Shown here one piece after another: positions 17,931-27,143 of a stretch of DNA of 64,000 nucleotides (positions are counted from its first letter, which is position 1; every line of letters begins with the position of its first letter). Source of the stretch: Terripilifer ovatus. GTDB lineage: Bacteria; Pseudomonadota; Alphaproteobacteria; Rhizobiales; Beijerinckiaceae. The DNA is taken from contig JARHVB010000019.1 in assembly GCA_029222685.1 (NCBI GenBank), positions 61,753-125,752 of the forward strand, read 5' to 3'. The notes under the pieces are model-generated. The model ran no database searches and was not told the origin of the DNA. It saw only the letters and a program-made list of their open reading frames with translations. Both the position numbers and the translations under genes were made by a program.

Positions 17931-18149
17931 GAAGTCCTCTCAAGCTCCGCAGGGCGGGCGCGCACTCATACAATTATCGGCCCACGGATGAAAGGGTTGT
18001 CCTGAAACCGTTTCCGCGATCCGCTTCCGTTGCCCTGCCGGGCGGTTATGCAGGCTTTGGGGGTTGCGGAATGGCCGTTCCCGGGGTTTTATCGCCTCCT
18101 GCTGCGGGGTCCCCCGCTTTGCTCCCTATTCATTTGAGGATCGGTGTCC

Positions 18150-20519
18150 ATGAACGTTCGCGTCGACGAAGCCAGTCTCGCAACCATGAAATTCGGCGTC
18201 GGCCAGCCGGTGCGGCGCACCGAGGACCCCAAGCTGATCCGTGGCGAAGGCCAATATACCGACGATATCAACCTGAAAGGTCAGGCTTTTTGCGCCATGG
18301 TGCGATCCGACCATGCGCATGGCCTGATCAAGGGCATCGATACCGCCGCCGCCCGCGCCATGCCCGGCGTGCTCGCCGTCTATACCGGCGAGGATCTGAT
18401 GAAGGCGGGCTACGGCCCGATGCCCTACCGCGTCGCGCTGCAGGGTCGCCCGGGCACGACCATGATCAAGCCGCCACGCCATGCGCTGCCGGTCGACAAG
18501 GTGCGATTCGTCGGCGATCCGGTCGCCTGCGTCATCGCCGAGACGGCGGCCCAGGCGCAGGATGCCGCCGAGGCCGTGGTCGTCGACATCGAGGCCTTGC
18601 CATCGGTCATCGAAATGAGCGAGGCCAACAAGCCGGGCGCACCGCAGATTTACGACGAGGCGCCGAACAATGTGGCCTTCGATTATCAGTTCGGTGACAG
18701 CGCCAAGGTGGCGGCAGCCTTCAAGGCCGCGGCCCATGTGACGAAACTGCATATCGTCGACAGCCGCATCGTCATCAATCCGATGGAGCCGCGCGCGGCC
18801 GTGGCGCAATATGACGCCAAGAGCGGGCGCTTCACACTTTACGCGCCGACGCAGGGCGTCATGGGCTCACGCGGCAGTGCTGCGGAAATGCTGAAAGTGC
18901 CGCCCGAGAAGGTGCATTTCATCGCCACCAATGTGGGTGGCTCGTTCGGCATGAAGGGGGCGATGTTCCCCGAATATATCTGCGTCCTGCATGGCGCGCG
19001 CGAGCTCGGCCGCCCGGTGAAGTGGACCGACAAGCGCTCCGACAGTTTCCTGTCCGACCATCATGGCCGGGCGCAGGAATTCAATCTGGAACTGGCGCTT
19101 GACAAGGACGGCACGTTTCTCGCGGTACGCGCCACGGGCTATGGCGACATGGGCGGCTATATGACGATGATCGGGCCGCTGTTCTCGACCTTGAATATCG
19201 CCAAGCACATGAACTCCTGCTACCGCACGCCGCTGATCGAGGTAAATACGCTGTGCGTGTTCACCAATACGGTGCCGGTCACTGCCTATCGCGGGGCAGG
19301 ACGTCCGGAAGGCAATTATTACATGGAGCGGCTGATCGACAATGCGGCGGCCGAGATGGGCATCGATCCGATCAAGCTGCGGCGCAAGAATCATATTCAG
19401 CCGAAGCAGATTCCCTATCACTCGCCGACGGGCGGCGTTTACGACAGCGGCAACTTCCCGAATATTCTCGAGAAGGCGCTCGAACTCTCCGACTGGAAGG
19501 GCTATCCAGCGCGCAAGAAAGACTCGGCCAGGCGCGGCAAGATTCGCGGACGCGGCATCGGCCAGTTCCTGGAGGTGACCGCGCCGACGCAGAATGAACT
19601 TGCGGGCGTGCATTTCGAGAAGGACGGATCGGTGACCCTGCTCACCGGCTCGCACGATCACGGGCAAGGACACGGCACTACCTTTGCGCAGGTCCTGGTT
19701 TCGAAGCTTGGGGTGCCGTTTGAAAAAATCCGTCTGATGCAGACGGATTCCGACAGGCTGAAAACCGGCACCGGCACTGGCGGTTCGAAATCGCTGATGT
19801 GCTCGGGAACCGCGATTGCCGAGGCGAGCGTCAAGATCATCGAGACCGGCAAGGCGATTGCCTCGCATCTGCTGGAAGCCAACCCGAGCGATATCGATTT
19901 CGAGGCCGGCAATTTCAGGATCGCCGGAACCGACCGGTCGATCTCGATCATGGAAATGGCGCAGCAGCTCAACGACGGCGTCAAGCTGCCGGGCGATGCA
20001 CCCAAGACGCTCGACATCGACCATGTCGGCACGGCCGGGCCGGCAACCTATCCCAATGGTTGTCATATCTGCGAAGTCGAGATCGATCCGGACACCGGCG
20101 TCGTCGAGATCGTCAAATATTCCATGGTCGGCGATTTCGGCGTCACGGTGAATCCGATGGTCGTCGAAGGCCAGGTGCAGGGCGGCGTCGTGCAGGGCAT
20201 CGGCCAGTGTCTCGTCGAACAGACGGTCTATACGGAAGAAGGCCAGTTGGTGACGGGCTCGTTCATGGACTATGCGATGCCGCGCGCCGACAATGCGGTC
20301 TTCTTCAAATATGAAGAAGCAGGCACCCCAGCGACAACCAATCCGCTCGGCGTCAAGGGCTGCGGCGAGGCCGGCTGCGCCGGTTCGCTGACGTCGATCA
20401 TGAATGCCATCGTCGAAGCGCTGCGCTCCGAATACGGAATCACCCACATCGACATGCCGGCGACGCCGCATCGCGTCTGGGAAGCCATCCAGGACGCCAA
20501 GAAAGCCAAGGCGGCTTAG
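18150..20519 (+). CDS. Orphan CoxL-like molybdenum hydroxylase large subunit (form II type)
   Basis: This 789-residue protein is of the xanthine dehydrogenase/aerobic CO dehydrogenase large-subunit family, which binds Mo-cytosine-dinucleotide cofactor. It starts with the small ald_Xan_dh_C-like domain (GQPVRRTEDPKLIRGEGQYTDDI). It carries AYRGAGR at 379-385, the form II motif rather than the AYxCSFR of genuine CO dehydrogenase, and the catalytic-type E740 in KGCGEAG. ATG 18150 is chosen with GAGGA 9 bases upstream; a GTG at 18144 is possible. The FAD (CoxM) and iron-sulfur (CoxS) subunits normally encoded beside it are absent, and flanking genes are unrelated. Confidence 0.9.
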   Translation: MNVRVDEASLATMKFGVGQPVRRTEDPKLIRGEGQYTDDINLKGQAFCAMVRSDHAHGLIKGIDTAAARAMPGVLAVYTGEDLMKAGYGPMPYRVALQGRPGTTMIKPPRHALPVDKVRFVGDPVACVIAETAAQAQDAAEAVVVDIEALPSVIEMSEANKPGAPQIYDEAPNNVAFDYQFGDSAKVAAAFKAAAHVTKLHIVDSRIVINPMEPRAAVAQYDAKSGRFTLYAPTQGVMGSRGSAAEMLKVPPEKVHFIATNVGGSFGMKGAMFPEYICVLHGARELGRPVKWTDKRSDSFLSDHHGRAQEFNLELALDKDGTFLAVRATGYGDMGGYMTMIGPLFSTLNIAKHMNSCYRTPLIEVNTLCVFTNTVPVTAYRGAGRPEGNYYMERLIDNAAAEMGIDPIKLRRKNHIQPKQIPYHSPTGGVYDSGNFPNILEKALELSDWKGYPARKKDSARRGKIRGRGIGQFLEVTAPTQNELAGVHFEKDGSVTLLTGSHDHGQGHGTTFAQVLVSKLGVPFEKIRLMQTDSDRLKTGTGTGGSKSLMCSGTAIAEASVKIIETGKAIASHLLEANPSDIDFEAGNFRIAGTDRSISIMEMAQQLNDGVKLPGDAPKTLDIDHVGTAGPATYPNGCHICEVEIDPDTGVVEIVKYSMVGDFGVTVNPMVVEGQVQGGVVQGIGQCLVEQTVYTEEGQLVTGSFMDYAMPRADNAVFFKYEEAGTPATTNPLGVKGCGEAGCAGSLTSIMNAIVEALRSEYGITHIDMPATPHRVWEAIQDAKKAKAA

Positions 20520-20526
20520 CTCGCTA

Positions 20527-20590
20527 AAATCCTTCTCCCGCTGGCGGGAGCAGGTGGCCCTTGCGCAGCAAGGGTCGGATGAGGGTGGAT
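20527..20590. repeat. Dispersed palindromic repeat, family B (reverse orientation)
   Basis: CCTTCTCCCGC-TG-GCGGGAG forms one hairpin and CCCTTGCGCAGCAAGGG a second, followed by TCGGATGAGGGTGG. The copy follows the CoxL-like stop and precedes the TerC gene. Confidence 0.75.
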
Positions 20591-20608
20591 CTGCGAGCGG
20601 GAGACGAG

Positions 20609-21328
20609 ATGGCCTTTCTATCCGATCCAGGTATGTGGGCGGCGCTGTTTACTCTGACGGCGCTCGAGATCGTCCTCGGCATCGACAACCTGATCTTCCT
20701 GTCGATCACGGCCGATCGCTTGCCGGCGCATCAGCAGGCGACGGCGCGCCGTCTCGGCCTGGCGCTTGCGCTGGTCATGCGGCTCGGTCTGCTCGCCTCC
20801 ATCGCCTGGATCGCCGGCCTGACGGCATCGGTGTTCGAGGTTTTCGGCAAAGCTTTTTCCTGGCGCGACCTGATCCTGATCTGCGGCGGCCTGTTTCTTC
20901 TCTACAAGGGCACGGTCGAGATTCACGAACAGATCGAAGGCGACCACGAAGCCTCCGCGTCTACGGGCCAGCGCGTGCAGACGACCTTCGCCGGCGCCAT
21001 TACCTCCATCGTTCTGCTCGACGTCGTGTTTTCTCTCGACAGCGTCATCACCGCCGTCGGCGTGGTCGATAATTTCTGGGTGATGGCGGCGGCGATCGTC
21101 ATTGCCGTGGTCGTCATGCTGTTTGCCAACGGTCCGGTATCGCGTTTCATCAACGCGCATCCGACCGTGAAAATGCTGGCGCTATCGTTCCTGATCCTGA
21201 TCGGTGTCGTGCTGGTGGCCGACGGGTTCGGCGTGCATGTGCCGAAAGGCTTCGTTTACGCGGCCATCGGGTTTTCCATCCTGGTGGAAGCGCTCAACAT
21301 GGCGGTGCGGCGCAAGCAGAAACATTGA
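20609..21328 (+). CDS. TerC family integral membrane protein
   Basis: This 239-residue membrane protein has about seven hydrophobic segments. The TerC acidic motif appears twice: EIVLGIDNLIF at residues 20-30 and LDVVFSLDSVITAVG about 110 residues later. TerC proteins are linked to metal (manganese) export and membrane protein metalation; the tellurite name is historical. The start at 20609 fits a GGGAG upstream and gives a normal N-terminus; the frame could begin at 20561 inside repeat DNA. No operon partner is evident. Confidence 0.9.
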   Translation: MAFLSDPGMWAALFTLTALEIVLGIDNLIFLSITADRLPAHQQATARRLGLALALVMRLGLLASIAWIAGLTASVFEVFGKAFSWRDLILICGGLFLLYKGTVEIHEQIEGDHEASASTGQRVQTTFAGAITSIVLLDVVFSLDSVITAVGVVDNFWVMAAAIVIAVVVMLFANGPVSRFINAHPTVKMLALSFLILIGVVLVADGFGVHVPKGFVYAAIGFSILVEALNMAVRRKQKH

Positions 21329-21378
21329 TCTTCGCGGGGGCGGAGGGCTCCGCGCGTTGATATAGGGAGGGACATTCT

Positions 21379-22161
21379 ATGGTTGAGCTTTATCATTTCT
21401 GGAGTTCGGTCTGCTCCGTGCGTTGCCGCATGGCGCTGGAGGAAAAAGGCGTCGTCTGGACGAGCCGCTATGTCGATCTGTTCAATTTCGACCAGATGAA
21501 ACCGGAATATCTTGCCATCAATCCGGACGGGCTGGTGCCGACATTGGTGCATAATGGTCAGCCGATCCATGAATCGACGATCATCGATGAATATATCGAC
21601 GCGGCCTTCGATGGCCCGCCGCTCGTGCCGAGCGACCCGCTGCTGGCAGCGCGGATGCGCGAATTCATCCGCAAGTGCGAAGACAATTTCGGCGGCATCG
21701 TCAAGCTGACGGCGGTGAAGTATCTGCTGCCGAAACTGCGCAACCGCTGGAGCGACGAAGAACTAGCGGCCCAGGCGCTGCGCCGCCCGCTCAAATTCTA
21801 TCAGGACATTCATGGCCGGGCATTGCGCGGCGAAATCGGCGAGAACGAATTGGCGGAAGCCCGTGCGGAGATCGACACGATCCTCAGCACACTTGAGAAA
21901 CTGCTTGATCCAGGTCCGTGGGTGATCGGCGAAGCCTATACGCTCGCCGACATCACCGTTGCGCCTTACATGTTCCGGCTCGCGGCGATGGGAGCGGAGC
22001 AGTTCTGGTCGCGCTCGCATAACCCGAGGGTCAATGCCTGGTACGAGCGGATTTCACAGCGACCGGCGTTTCAGGTCGCCGTGTCATGGCCTGATGAAAC
22101 CGGCGGCGGTTATGAAGAGGTCGGACTGGGCAAAAAGCTGGCTGGCGCGCCGGGGCGTTAG
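21379..22161 (+). CDS. Glutathione S-transferase family protein
   Basis: This 260-residue protein has an N-terminal thioredoxin-like domain (VELYHFWSSVCSVRCRMALEEKGV) with Ser/Cys residues at the usual catalytic position, the cis-proline loop GLVPTLVHNG and the HESTIIDEYID helix, followed by a helical C-terminal domain. It likely conjugates or reduces small electrophiles using glutathione in the cytoplasm; beta-etherase-like or isomerase roles are also possible. AGGGAGGG precedes the ATG. It converges with a Bug receptor gene six bases downstream. Confidence 0.9.
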   Translation: MVELYHFWSSVCSVRCRMALEEKGVVWTSRYVDLFNFDQMKPEYLAINPDGLVPTLVHNGQPIHESTIIDEYIDAAFDGPPLVPSDPLLAARMREFIRKCEDNFGGIVKLTAVKYLLPKLRNRWSDEELAAQALRRPLKFYQDIHGRALRGEIGENELAEARAEIDTILSTLEKLLDPGPWVIGEAYTLADITVAPYMFRLAAMGAEQFWSRSHNPRVNAWYERISQRPAFQVAVSWPDETGGGYEEVGLGKKLAGAPGR

Positions 22162-22167
22162 GCCGGT

Positions 22168-23211
22168 CTATTTGCGACCGCCGAGTTCGCGATATTGCGC
22201 GATCGTTTCCGGCGTTGCCTTGGCGGCGAGAGCATGCATTTCGGCTTCCAGAACTTCGCCGCTCAGCGGTTCGCCGGCGATGAGATCGACGCGCGCCATG
22301 TCGCCGAGATATTCGCGGTCGGCGCACATTTCGCTGAACGCCTTGCGCAGGATGGCGACGCGATCGGCGGGAACGCCCGGCGGCCCGACCAGCATCAGGC
22401 CGAACGTGTCGAGCGCCAGCGCAAGTTCCAGCAGGCCCTGGCGGGAGGGTGGTACGATGTCGCGCAGGAGCGGCAGGTCGGGCTGAACCGGGCGGGTTTG
22501 CAGCAGCGGTATGATGACGCGATTCTTGATAAGATCAGGCCTGCGGGCGATTGAATCCTCGGTGATGAACAATCCTGCAGCCTCACCCGATTCGACCGCC
22601 ACGAGCGTGCGCGCGGTCGAGCCGTAGCCGAGAACCGCTTCGACCGGCACGCCGATCTGCGCCAGCAGGCGCGGAACCATGGCGGTCGGCGTGCCTGCGG
22701 TAATGGCCGCCAGCGGGATCGGCTTGGGGCTTTTTCTCAGGTCGTCGAAATTCTTGATGCCGGTGTCGGCGCGCACGAACAGAAAGCTGGCGACAACGCC
22801 GCTCGAGCCGATGAAGGCGAAGCGGGTCGGATCGAAATTGACGCCAGGCGTTTTGACGATGCCTTCCACATACCAGCTTCGCCCCGGCATCCCGAGCGTC
22901 AAGCCGTCGGGGGGCACGCGCTTGTCGAGGAAATTGGCGGCGATGACGCCGCCGGCGCCTTCAATGCTCTGGACGATAATGTCGGGACTGCCGGGGATGA
23001 AGCGCCAGAGATGACGCTGGATGACGCGCGCGGCCGTATCGACGCCGCCGCCGGCCGCGAAACCCGAAATGATCGTCAGCGTCTTGCCCTTGTAGAAATT
23101 TTCCGTCTGGGCGGATGCGGCGCCGCCCATCAGCACCAATGCAACAAAAAAAGGCTCAAGACGCTTGAGATTAAATAGCATGCGCGCGGTAACCACAGCG
23201 TTTGCCGCCAT
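22168..23211 (-). CDS. Bug/TctC-type periplasmic solute receptor
   Basis: This receptor has up to 347 residues, with a signal peptide ending AASAQ. The mature part shows FYKGKTLTIISGFAAGGGVD, SIEGAGGVIAANFL and PPDGLTLG, the same FYKGK subtype as the receptor at 1343-2353. The start is uncertain: ATG 23211 has weak GACGAG upstream, and ATG 23181 gives a more compact signal peptide. No transporter membrane genes are adjacent. The ligand is unknown. Confidence 0.85.
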   Translation of the reverse strand: MAANAVVTARMLFNLKRLEPFFVALVLMGGAASAQTENFYKGKTLTIISGFAAGGGVDTAARVIQRHLWRFIPGSPDIIVQSIEGAGGVIAANFLDKRVPPDGLTLGMPGRSWYVEGIVKTPGVNFDPTRFAFIGSSGVVASFLFVRADTGIKNFDDLRKSPKPIPLAAITAGTPTAMVPRLLAQIGVPVEAVLGYGSTARTLVAVESGEAAGLFITEDSIARRPDLIKNRVIIPLLQTRPVQPDLPLLRDIVPPSRQGLLELALALDTFGLMLVGPPGVPADRVAILRKAFSEMCADREYLGDMARVDLIAGEPLSGEVLEAEMHALAAKATPETIAQYRELGGRK

Positions 23212-23390
23212 TTCGACTCGTCTGGCAGCGTTTCCTCTTTGCCCGACGGCTTTTTCGGCGCCGGAATCTTCAACGGTACAATTGTAGCGCTTCCGGCCAT
23301 GGCGCCGCCAGTTGCAATTTTGCGGCGTCTGCTCCGCGTTTTGACTATGGCAGGGCCGACTATCGGCTTACGACGTGGTACGGAGACCTC

Positions 23391-26000
23391 TCAGAAGAGG
23401 TAGCGGACGCCCACGCCGGAATGGATCGTATTGCCGATCGGCTGCTTGGCGAGCGTGCCGTTGGCGAAAGCATCGATCACGATGCCTTTCTGAAGTCGGT
23501 AGCCGACCCGCATGCCGTATTCTACCCAGGTATATTCACCCATGGTCGGATTGATTGGGCCAAGTCCAACCAGAGTCGCCGAAACGCCGCTGCGCGAATC
23601 GAAGGACCGGGCGACCCCGAGGTTCATCTGGGTTTCGATCTGGGAGCCCCACAAATGGGTCCATTGGGCCGCGAGCTTGGCGAGGTTGACCCTGTCGACG
23701 CCGCCGGGAATGGTGACCGGAATCGGATTCGACCCGCCGGCCGTATCCGCATAGCCGCCGACCATCTGCCAGTTGCGCGAAATCTCGATCCAGGAAGACA
23801 GTTCGTCCCGGCGCGAGAAGCGATAGACCCAGCCGGCCTTACCGAAGAGGGCATAGTTTGAGGTGTTGACGCTGGCCTTGCCGCCCACCCAATTGCCGGA
23901 GTTGGCGTAATTGCGCGAATAGGTGGTTCTCTGGAACGGCGAGGCCAGGATGCCGACTTCGGCGAAGGGGCGGAAAGCGCCGAGTTCGACCATGTCGTAA
24001 CGCAGCGCTGCGGCGACGATGGGGGCGCTCGTCACTTCCGCGCCGCCGCTCTTGTAATGGGCGAAAGCGGCGCCGCCGATAAGGCTCAGGTTCTCGGTGA
24101 TGTTCTTGCGGCCGTGGAAGCCGGCGCTGAATGATCCGACCGATCCGAACACACTGATGCAGCCGTCGCAATTGATCTGTTCGTTGAAGCCGACGAGCAC
24201 GCTGGCGAGCACACGGGTGGTGACGATCTGGCCGAAGCGGTCGCCGGCCAGCCTTTCGACGGAAATATAGGCGGCAGCCGCATCGGCGGCCGAAATCGCC
24301 GGCGCGAAGCCGAGGAAAACATGCGTTGCATCATAGGTGACGACAGGCGTGTAGCCGGAGACGCCTGACATCGAAACGCCGCTGAAACTGCCGGTGACGC
24401 CGCCCGATGCCGTCATGATCGTATAGCGGGTGGAGGGATCGTAGGTGCCAGGAGCGGCGTTGATCACCAGGTTCGAGCCGCTGATATTCGCGGTGCCGTT
24501 GACGTCGAGGGAACTGGCACCGCCTGGCGATACGCTGACCGCAAAGCGCGATCCCGGCGCCATGACCGCCGGGCCGATCGCGTACAATGTGCCGTAGGGA
24601 TTGGCGGCATTGCCGGGCGAGATCGTCGAGCCGTCCAGCGCATTGATGGGACCGACGGTGCCTGTGCCGCTCAAGGTCGCGCCCGATGCGACCGTGGTCA
24701 GCAGCGACGTCGCGATCGAGCCATTGACTTCGAGGGTTCCGGCATTGACGAACGTATTGCCGGTATAGGTGTTGGTCCCGGTCAGCGTGAGGACGCCGGC
24801 GCCGACCTTGCTCAGATCGCCGGCGCCCGAAATCACACCCGACAGGGTGATATTGCCAGGGCCCGTATCGAATGTGGGGTCGTATATGCCGGTAAAGACG
24901 ATGTTGTTGGGCAGGGTGTAGTTGGTGCCGGTAAAGGCCAGCGTCGTGCCATCCTGCATGTAGATGTCGCCCGAGCCGGCGGCCTGGCCGTTATTGACCG
25001 AGAGCGTTCCCTGCAGGATTTCCGTGCCGCCGCTATAGGTATTGACGCCCGACAGACTCAAGGTGCCGGAGCCCGACTTGACGAGGCGCAGACGACCGGT
25101 GCCGTCCTCGAGGACGCCGCTGAACGTCGAGGAATCGGCCCCCGTGACCGTCAGGGAGGTGGTGTAGACCTCTCCTCGTCCATAGGTTCCATAGTTATTG
25201 TACATGCCGGCGGTGACGGTGCCCCCGCCGCTCAGCGACATGACGGTCTGATCGTAGCCGTTCAGGTCGAAGGTTGCACCGGTCTGGACCGTGAGCGCGC
25301 TTTTGTAGCTCAGGGCATCATAGGTGCCGGCGCGCAGGACGCCGTCTGCGATCGTGGTCGGTCCGGAATTGGTGCTCTGGCCCGTCAAGGTCATGATGCC
25401 GGTGCCGGTCTTGGTGAAACCGGTTTTTCCGGCGCCGTCCTGGAATATGCCGGAGAACCAGGTGTCGCTGTTGTCGCCGCCGGCGGTCAGAACGGCCGCC
25501 GCCGTGCCGCTGTTGGTGACGGTGCCGTCGCCGCTCAGCGAACCGACGGTCTGGTTGAAGCCGCTGAGATCCAGGGTGCCATTGGCCAGGATGTGCTGGC
25601 TCAGCGGGCTCCAGGCATTGACGGCGCCGGCCTTGAGCACGGCATTGTCGTCAACATAAGTGACGCCTGAGTAGTTGCCGGTGCCGGTGCTGCCGAAGAC
25701 TACGCCCTGGCTGTTCTGTATGGTCACGCCATAGGGGCCGTTCAGCGAAAACCCGTTGCCGGAGAGAGTTGTCGTTTTCGAGCCGCTAAAGGTCATCGCG
25801 TCGGCGGTGAGCGCGATGTTGCTGGTCTGGGTGATGGTGTAGGGGGTGCTGCTGGCGTTGGCGCAGCTGATTTCGTAATTCAGCGCCGCTTCACTGCCTG
25901 CAGTCCCGCTGCAGGCGCGGTCCGCCGCAGCTGGCCCTGTCGTGGCTGCCGCGGCAGCCATAAACGCAGCCATGGCCAGCCATTTTGATCCGGTAAACAT
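23391..26000 (-). CDS. Autotransporter (type V secretion) with PATR repeats and C-terminal beta-barrel
   Basis: This 869-residue outer-membrane protein starts with a signal peptide ending PAAADR near residue 27. It continues with a Gly/Ser/Thr-rich passenger holding repeats of the pattern G-x-L-T-L-S/T-G-x-N-T-Y-(S/T)-G-x-T, recognisable as passenger-associated transport repeats. It ends with an autotransporter barrel of roughly 270 residues whose last residue is Phe (GVRYLF), the usual outer-membrane assembly signal. The passenger probably forms a beta-helix exposed on the surface for adhesion or contact. No protease or lipase catalytic motif is visible. It is 86 bases from the M24 gene upstream and is likely a separate unit. 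Confidence 0.9.
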   Translation of the reverse strand: MFTGSKWLAMAAFMAAAAATTGPAAADRACSGTAGSEAALNYEISCANASSTPYTITQTSNIALTADAMTFSGSKTTTLSGNGFSLNGPYGVTIQNSQGVVFGSTGTGNYSGVTYVDDNAVLKAGAVNAWSPLSQHILANGTLDLSGFNQTVGSLSGDGTVTNSGTAAAVLTAGGDNSDTWFSGIFQDGAGKTGFTKTGTGIMTLTGQSTNSGPTTIADGVLRAGTYDALSYKSALTVQTGATFDLNGYDQTVMSLSGGGTVTAGMYNNYGTYGRGEVYTTSLTVTGADSSTFSGVLEDGTGRLRLVKSGSGTLSLSGVNTYSGGTEILQGTLSVNNGQAAGSGDIYMQDGTTLAFTGTNYTLPNNIVFTGIYDPTFDTGPGNITLSGVISGAGDLSKVGAGVLTLTGTNTYTGNTFVNAGTLEVNGSIATSLLTTVASGATLSGTGTVGPINALDGSTISPGNAANPYGTLYAIGPAVMAPGSRFAVSVSPGGASSLDVNGTANISGSNLVINAAPGTYDPSTRYTIMTASGGVTGSFSGVSMSGVSGYTPVVTYDATHVFLGFAPAISAADAAAAYISVERLAGDRFGQIVTTRVLASVLVGFNEQINCDGCISVFGSVGSFSAGFHGRKNITENLSLIGGAAFAHYKSGGAEVTSAPIVAAALRYDMVELGAFRPFAEVGILASPFQRTTYSRNYANSGNWVGGKASVNTSNYALFGKAGWVYRFSRRDELSSWIEISRNWQMVGGYADTAGGSNPIPVTIPGGVDRVNLAKLAAQWTHLWGSQIETQMNLGVARSFDSRSGVSATLVGLGPINPTMGEYTWVEYGMRVGYRLQKGIVIDAFANGTLAKQPIGNTIHSGVGVRYLF

Positions 26001-26086
26001 CTAGTTCCCGCCGTCCCCAAATTCCGTCAGCTATAACAATAACGCAACCAAGCGCGACTGCAACAAATCTGACGGGATACGAGGGG

Positions 26087-27133
26087 TCAGGCGATCAGTT
26101 TCGCGCCGAGCCAGCGGGCCCCGCCGAGCGACAGTTCTATGTCGAGAACGAAGGGTGCTCCGGCCTGCCAGACGTCGTCGCCCTGATTGGAGCCGGCCAC
26201 GCGGGTCAAGGGGTAGCCGCCGCGCGGCTGTTCGGCCAGCCACGACCGCACTTCCATACCTTTGCTTGAGAAATGGGCACGAATGGCGGGGTCGAGCCGG
26301 CCGGTTTCCGGGGCTTTGAAGGCGGCCAGAGCCGCCTCCGCCTGAGCATAGCGCACCGCCAGCGCCGGATCGCTGGTGAAGGAACGCGCCCGGCGCACCC
26401 AGGTCGCCTTATAGGCGAGCGATGAGCGCACGGCGAAACTCCTGCCCAAAGGTCCGGCCGTGTCGGTGCGCAGATAGCTCGCCGACAGCGACAGGTCAGG
26501 AGCTATGGTGGCGAAACATTCCTCGGCGCCGCCCTTGCGGGCTTGCTCGTCGCAGGGGCCTAGCAGGTCCTGTGCCGATGTCGTGTGCGCTGGATCGATA
26601 CCGGCGAGGCCTGCATCGGCCAGGCGCGCGGCATGGTTGAGGAGATTGCGCTCGGCCTCGTCGACATGGGCGCGCGCCTTGGCGAAGGCCGCTGTCGCGT
26701 CGATCAACTCGATGCCGGGTGCGGTCTCAAGCAGCAATTGGGCGTGGCCGGCGGGAAAATCGTCGAGTTCGAGAATGCCGATGCGCTTGCCGGAGTTGTG
26801 GGCGATCTTCTGGCCGATCAGCAGGGCGGGTTTCGGCGTCGTCGTCACTTCACCGACCGGCATGACCGAGCCGATCCATTCCGCCACGCGCTTCGACAGC
26901 GCGGTCGCGAACACCGGCGTGTCACCGCCGGTCGCCACATAGAACAGGCCCTCGTTCCAATAGGGCTGGAAGCCCGAGAGCCAGGCGACGGCGGCGCCGC
27001 GGGCGATATTGGTATAGGCGACGAAGCCGTCGAGCTTCTCGGCGCGCAGGCCTTCGCGCAGGAGCGCGAGGCGCGTGTCTAGCGCGTTACGGGGGAGTTC
27101 CTCGGGATTCCACTGCATCAAACCGCGACGCAT
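26087..27133 (-). CDS. Degenerate M24 (creatinase/prolidase fold) family protein
   Basis: This 348-residue protein shows the two-domain outline of M24 proteins: a creatinase-like N-terminal domain (residues 20-150) and a pita-bread-like C-terminal half. The metal-binding positions look lost: the usual Asp-x-Gly...Asp pair aligns to a region reading YKATWVRRAR near 241-250, the GHGxG His position reads GSNQG with N316, and the final Glu motif reads LGAKLIA. It is therefore probably a non-metallo or pseudo-enzyme. It is the last gene of the transporter-HyuAB operon, 10 bases after another M24 gene, so a partner or regulatory subunit role is plausible. The family call is less certain than for its neighbour. 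Confidence 0.65.
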   Translation of the reverse strand: MRRGLMQWNPEELPRNALDTRLALLREGLRAEKLDGFVAYTNIARGAAVAWLSGFQPYWNEGLFYVATGGDTPVFATALSKRVAEWIGSVMPVGEVTTTPKPALLIGQKIAHNSGKRIGILELDDFPAGHAQLLLETAPGIELIDATAAFAKARAHVDEAERNLLNHAARLADAGLAGIDPAHTTSAQDLLGPCDEQARKGGAEECFATIAPDLSLSASYLRTDTAGPLGRSFAVRSSLAYKATWVRRARSFTSDPALAVRYAQAEAALAAFKAPETGRLDPAIRAHFSSKGMEVRSWLAEQPRGGYPLTRVAGSNQGDDVWQAGAPFVLDIELSLGGARWLGAKLIA

Positions 27134-27143
27134 GATTAAAACC

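Noticed and set aside
18867..20471. Long antisense open frame of 534 codons over the CoxL-like gene
   Set aside because: It is the complementary strand of a clearly conserved gene. GC-rich codon use opens such frames, and its translation shows no family motif.
18150..20519. Carbon monoxide dehydrogenase large subunit
   Set aside because: The active-site loop is AYRGAGR (form II), not the AYxCSFR of CO-oxidising enzymes, and the partner subunits are absent.
21340..21353. Hairpin GCGGAG-GG-CTCCGC after the TerC gene as a terminator
   Set aside because: The stem is short, the two-base loop is too tight and there is no T run.
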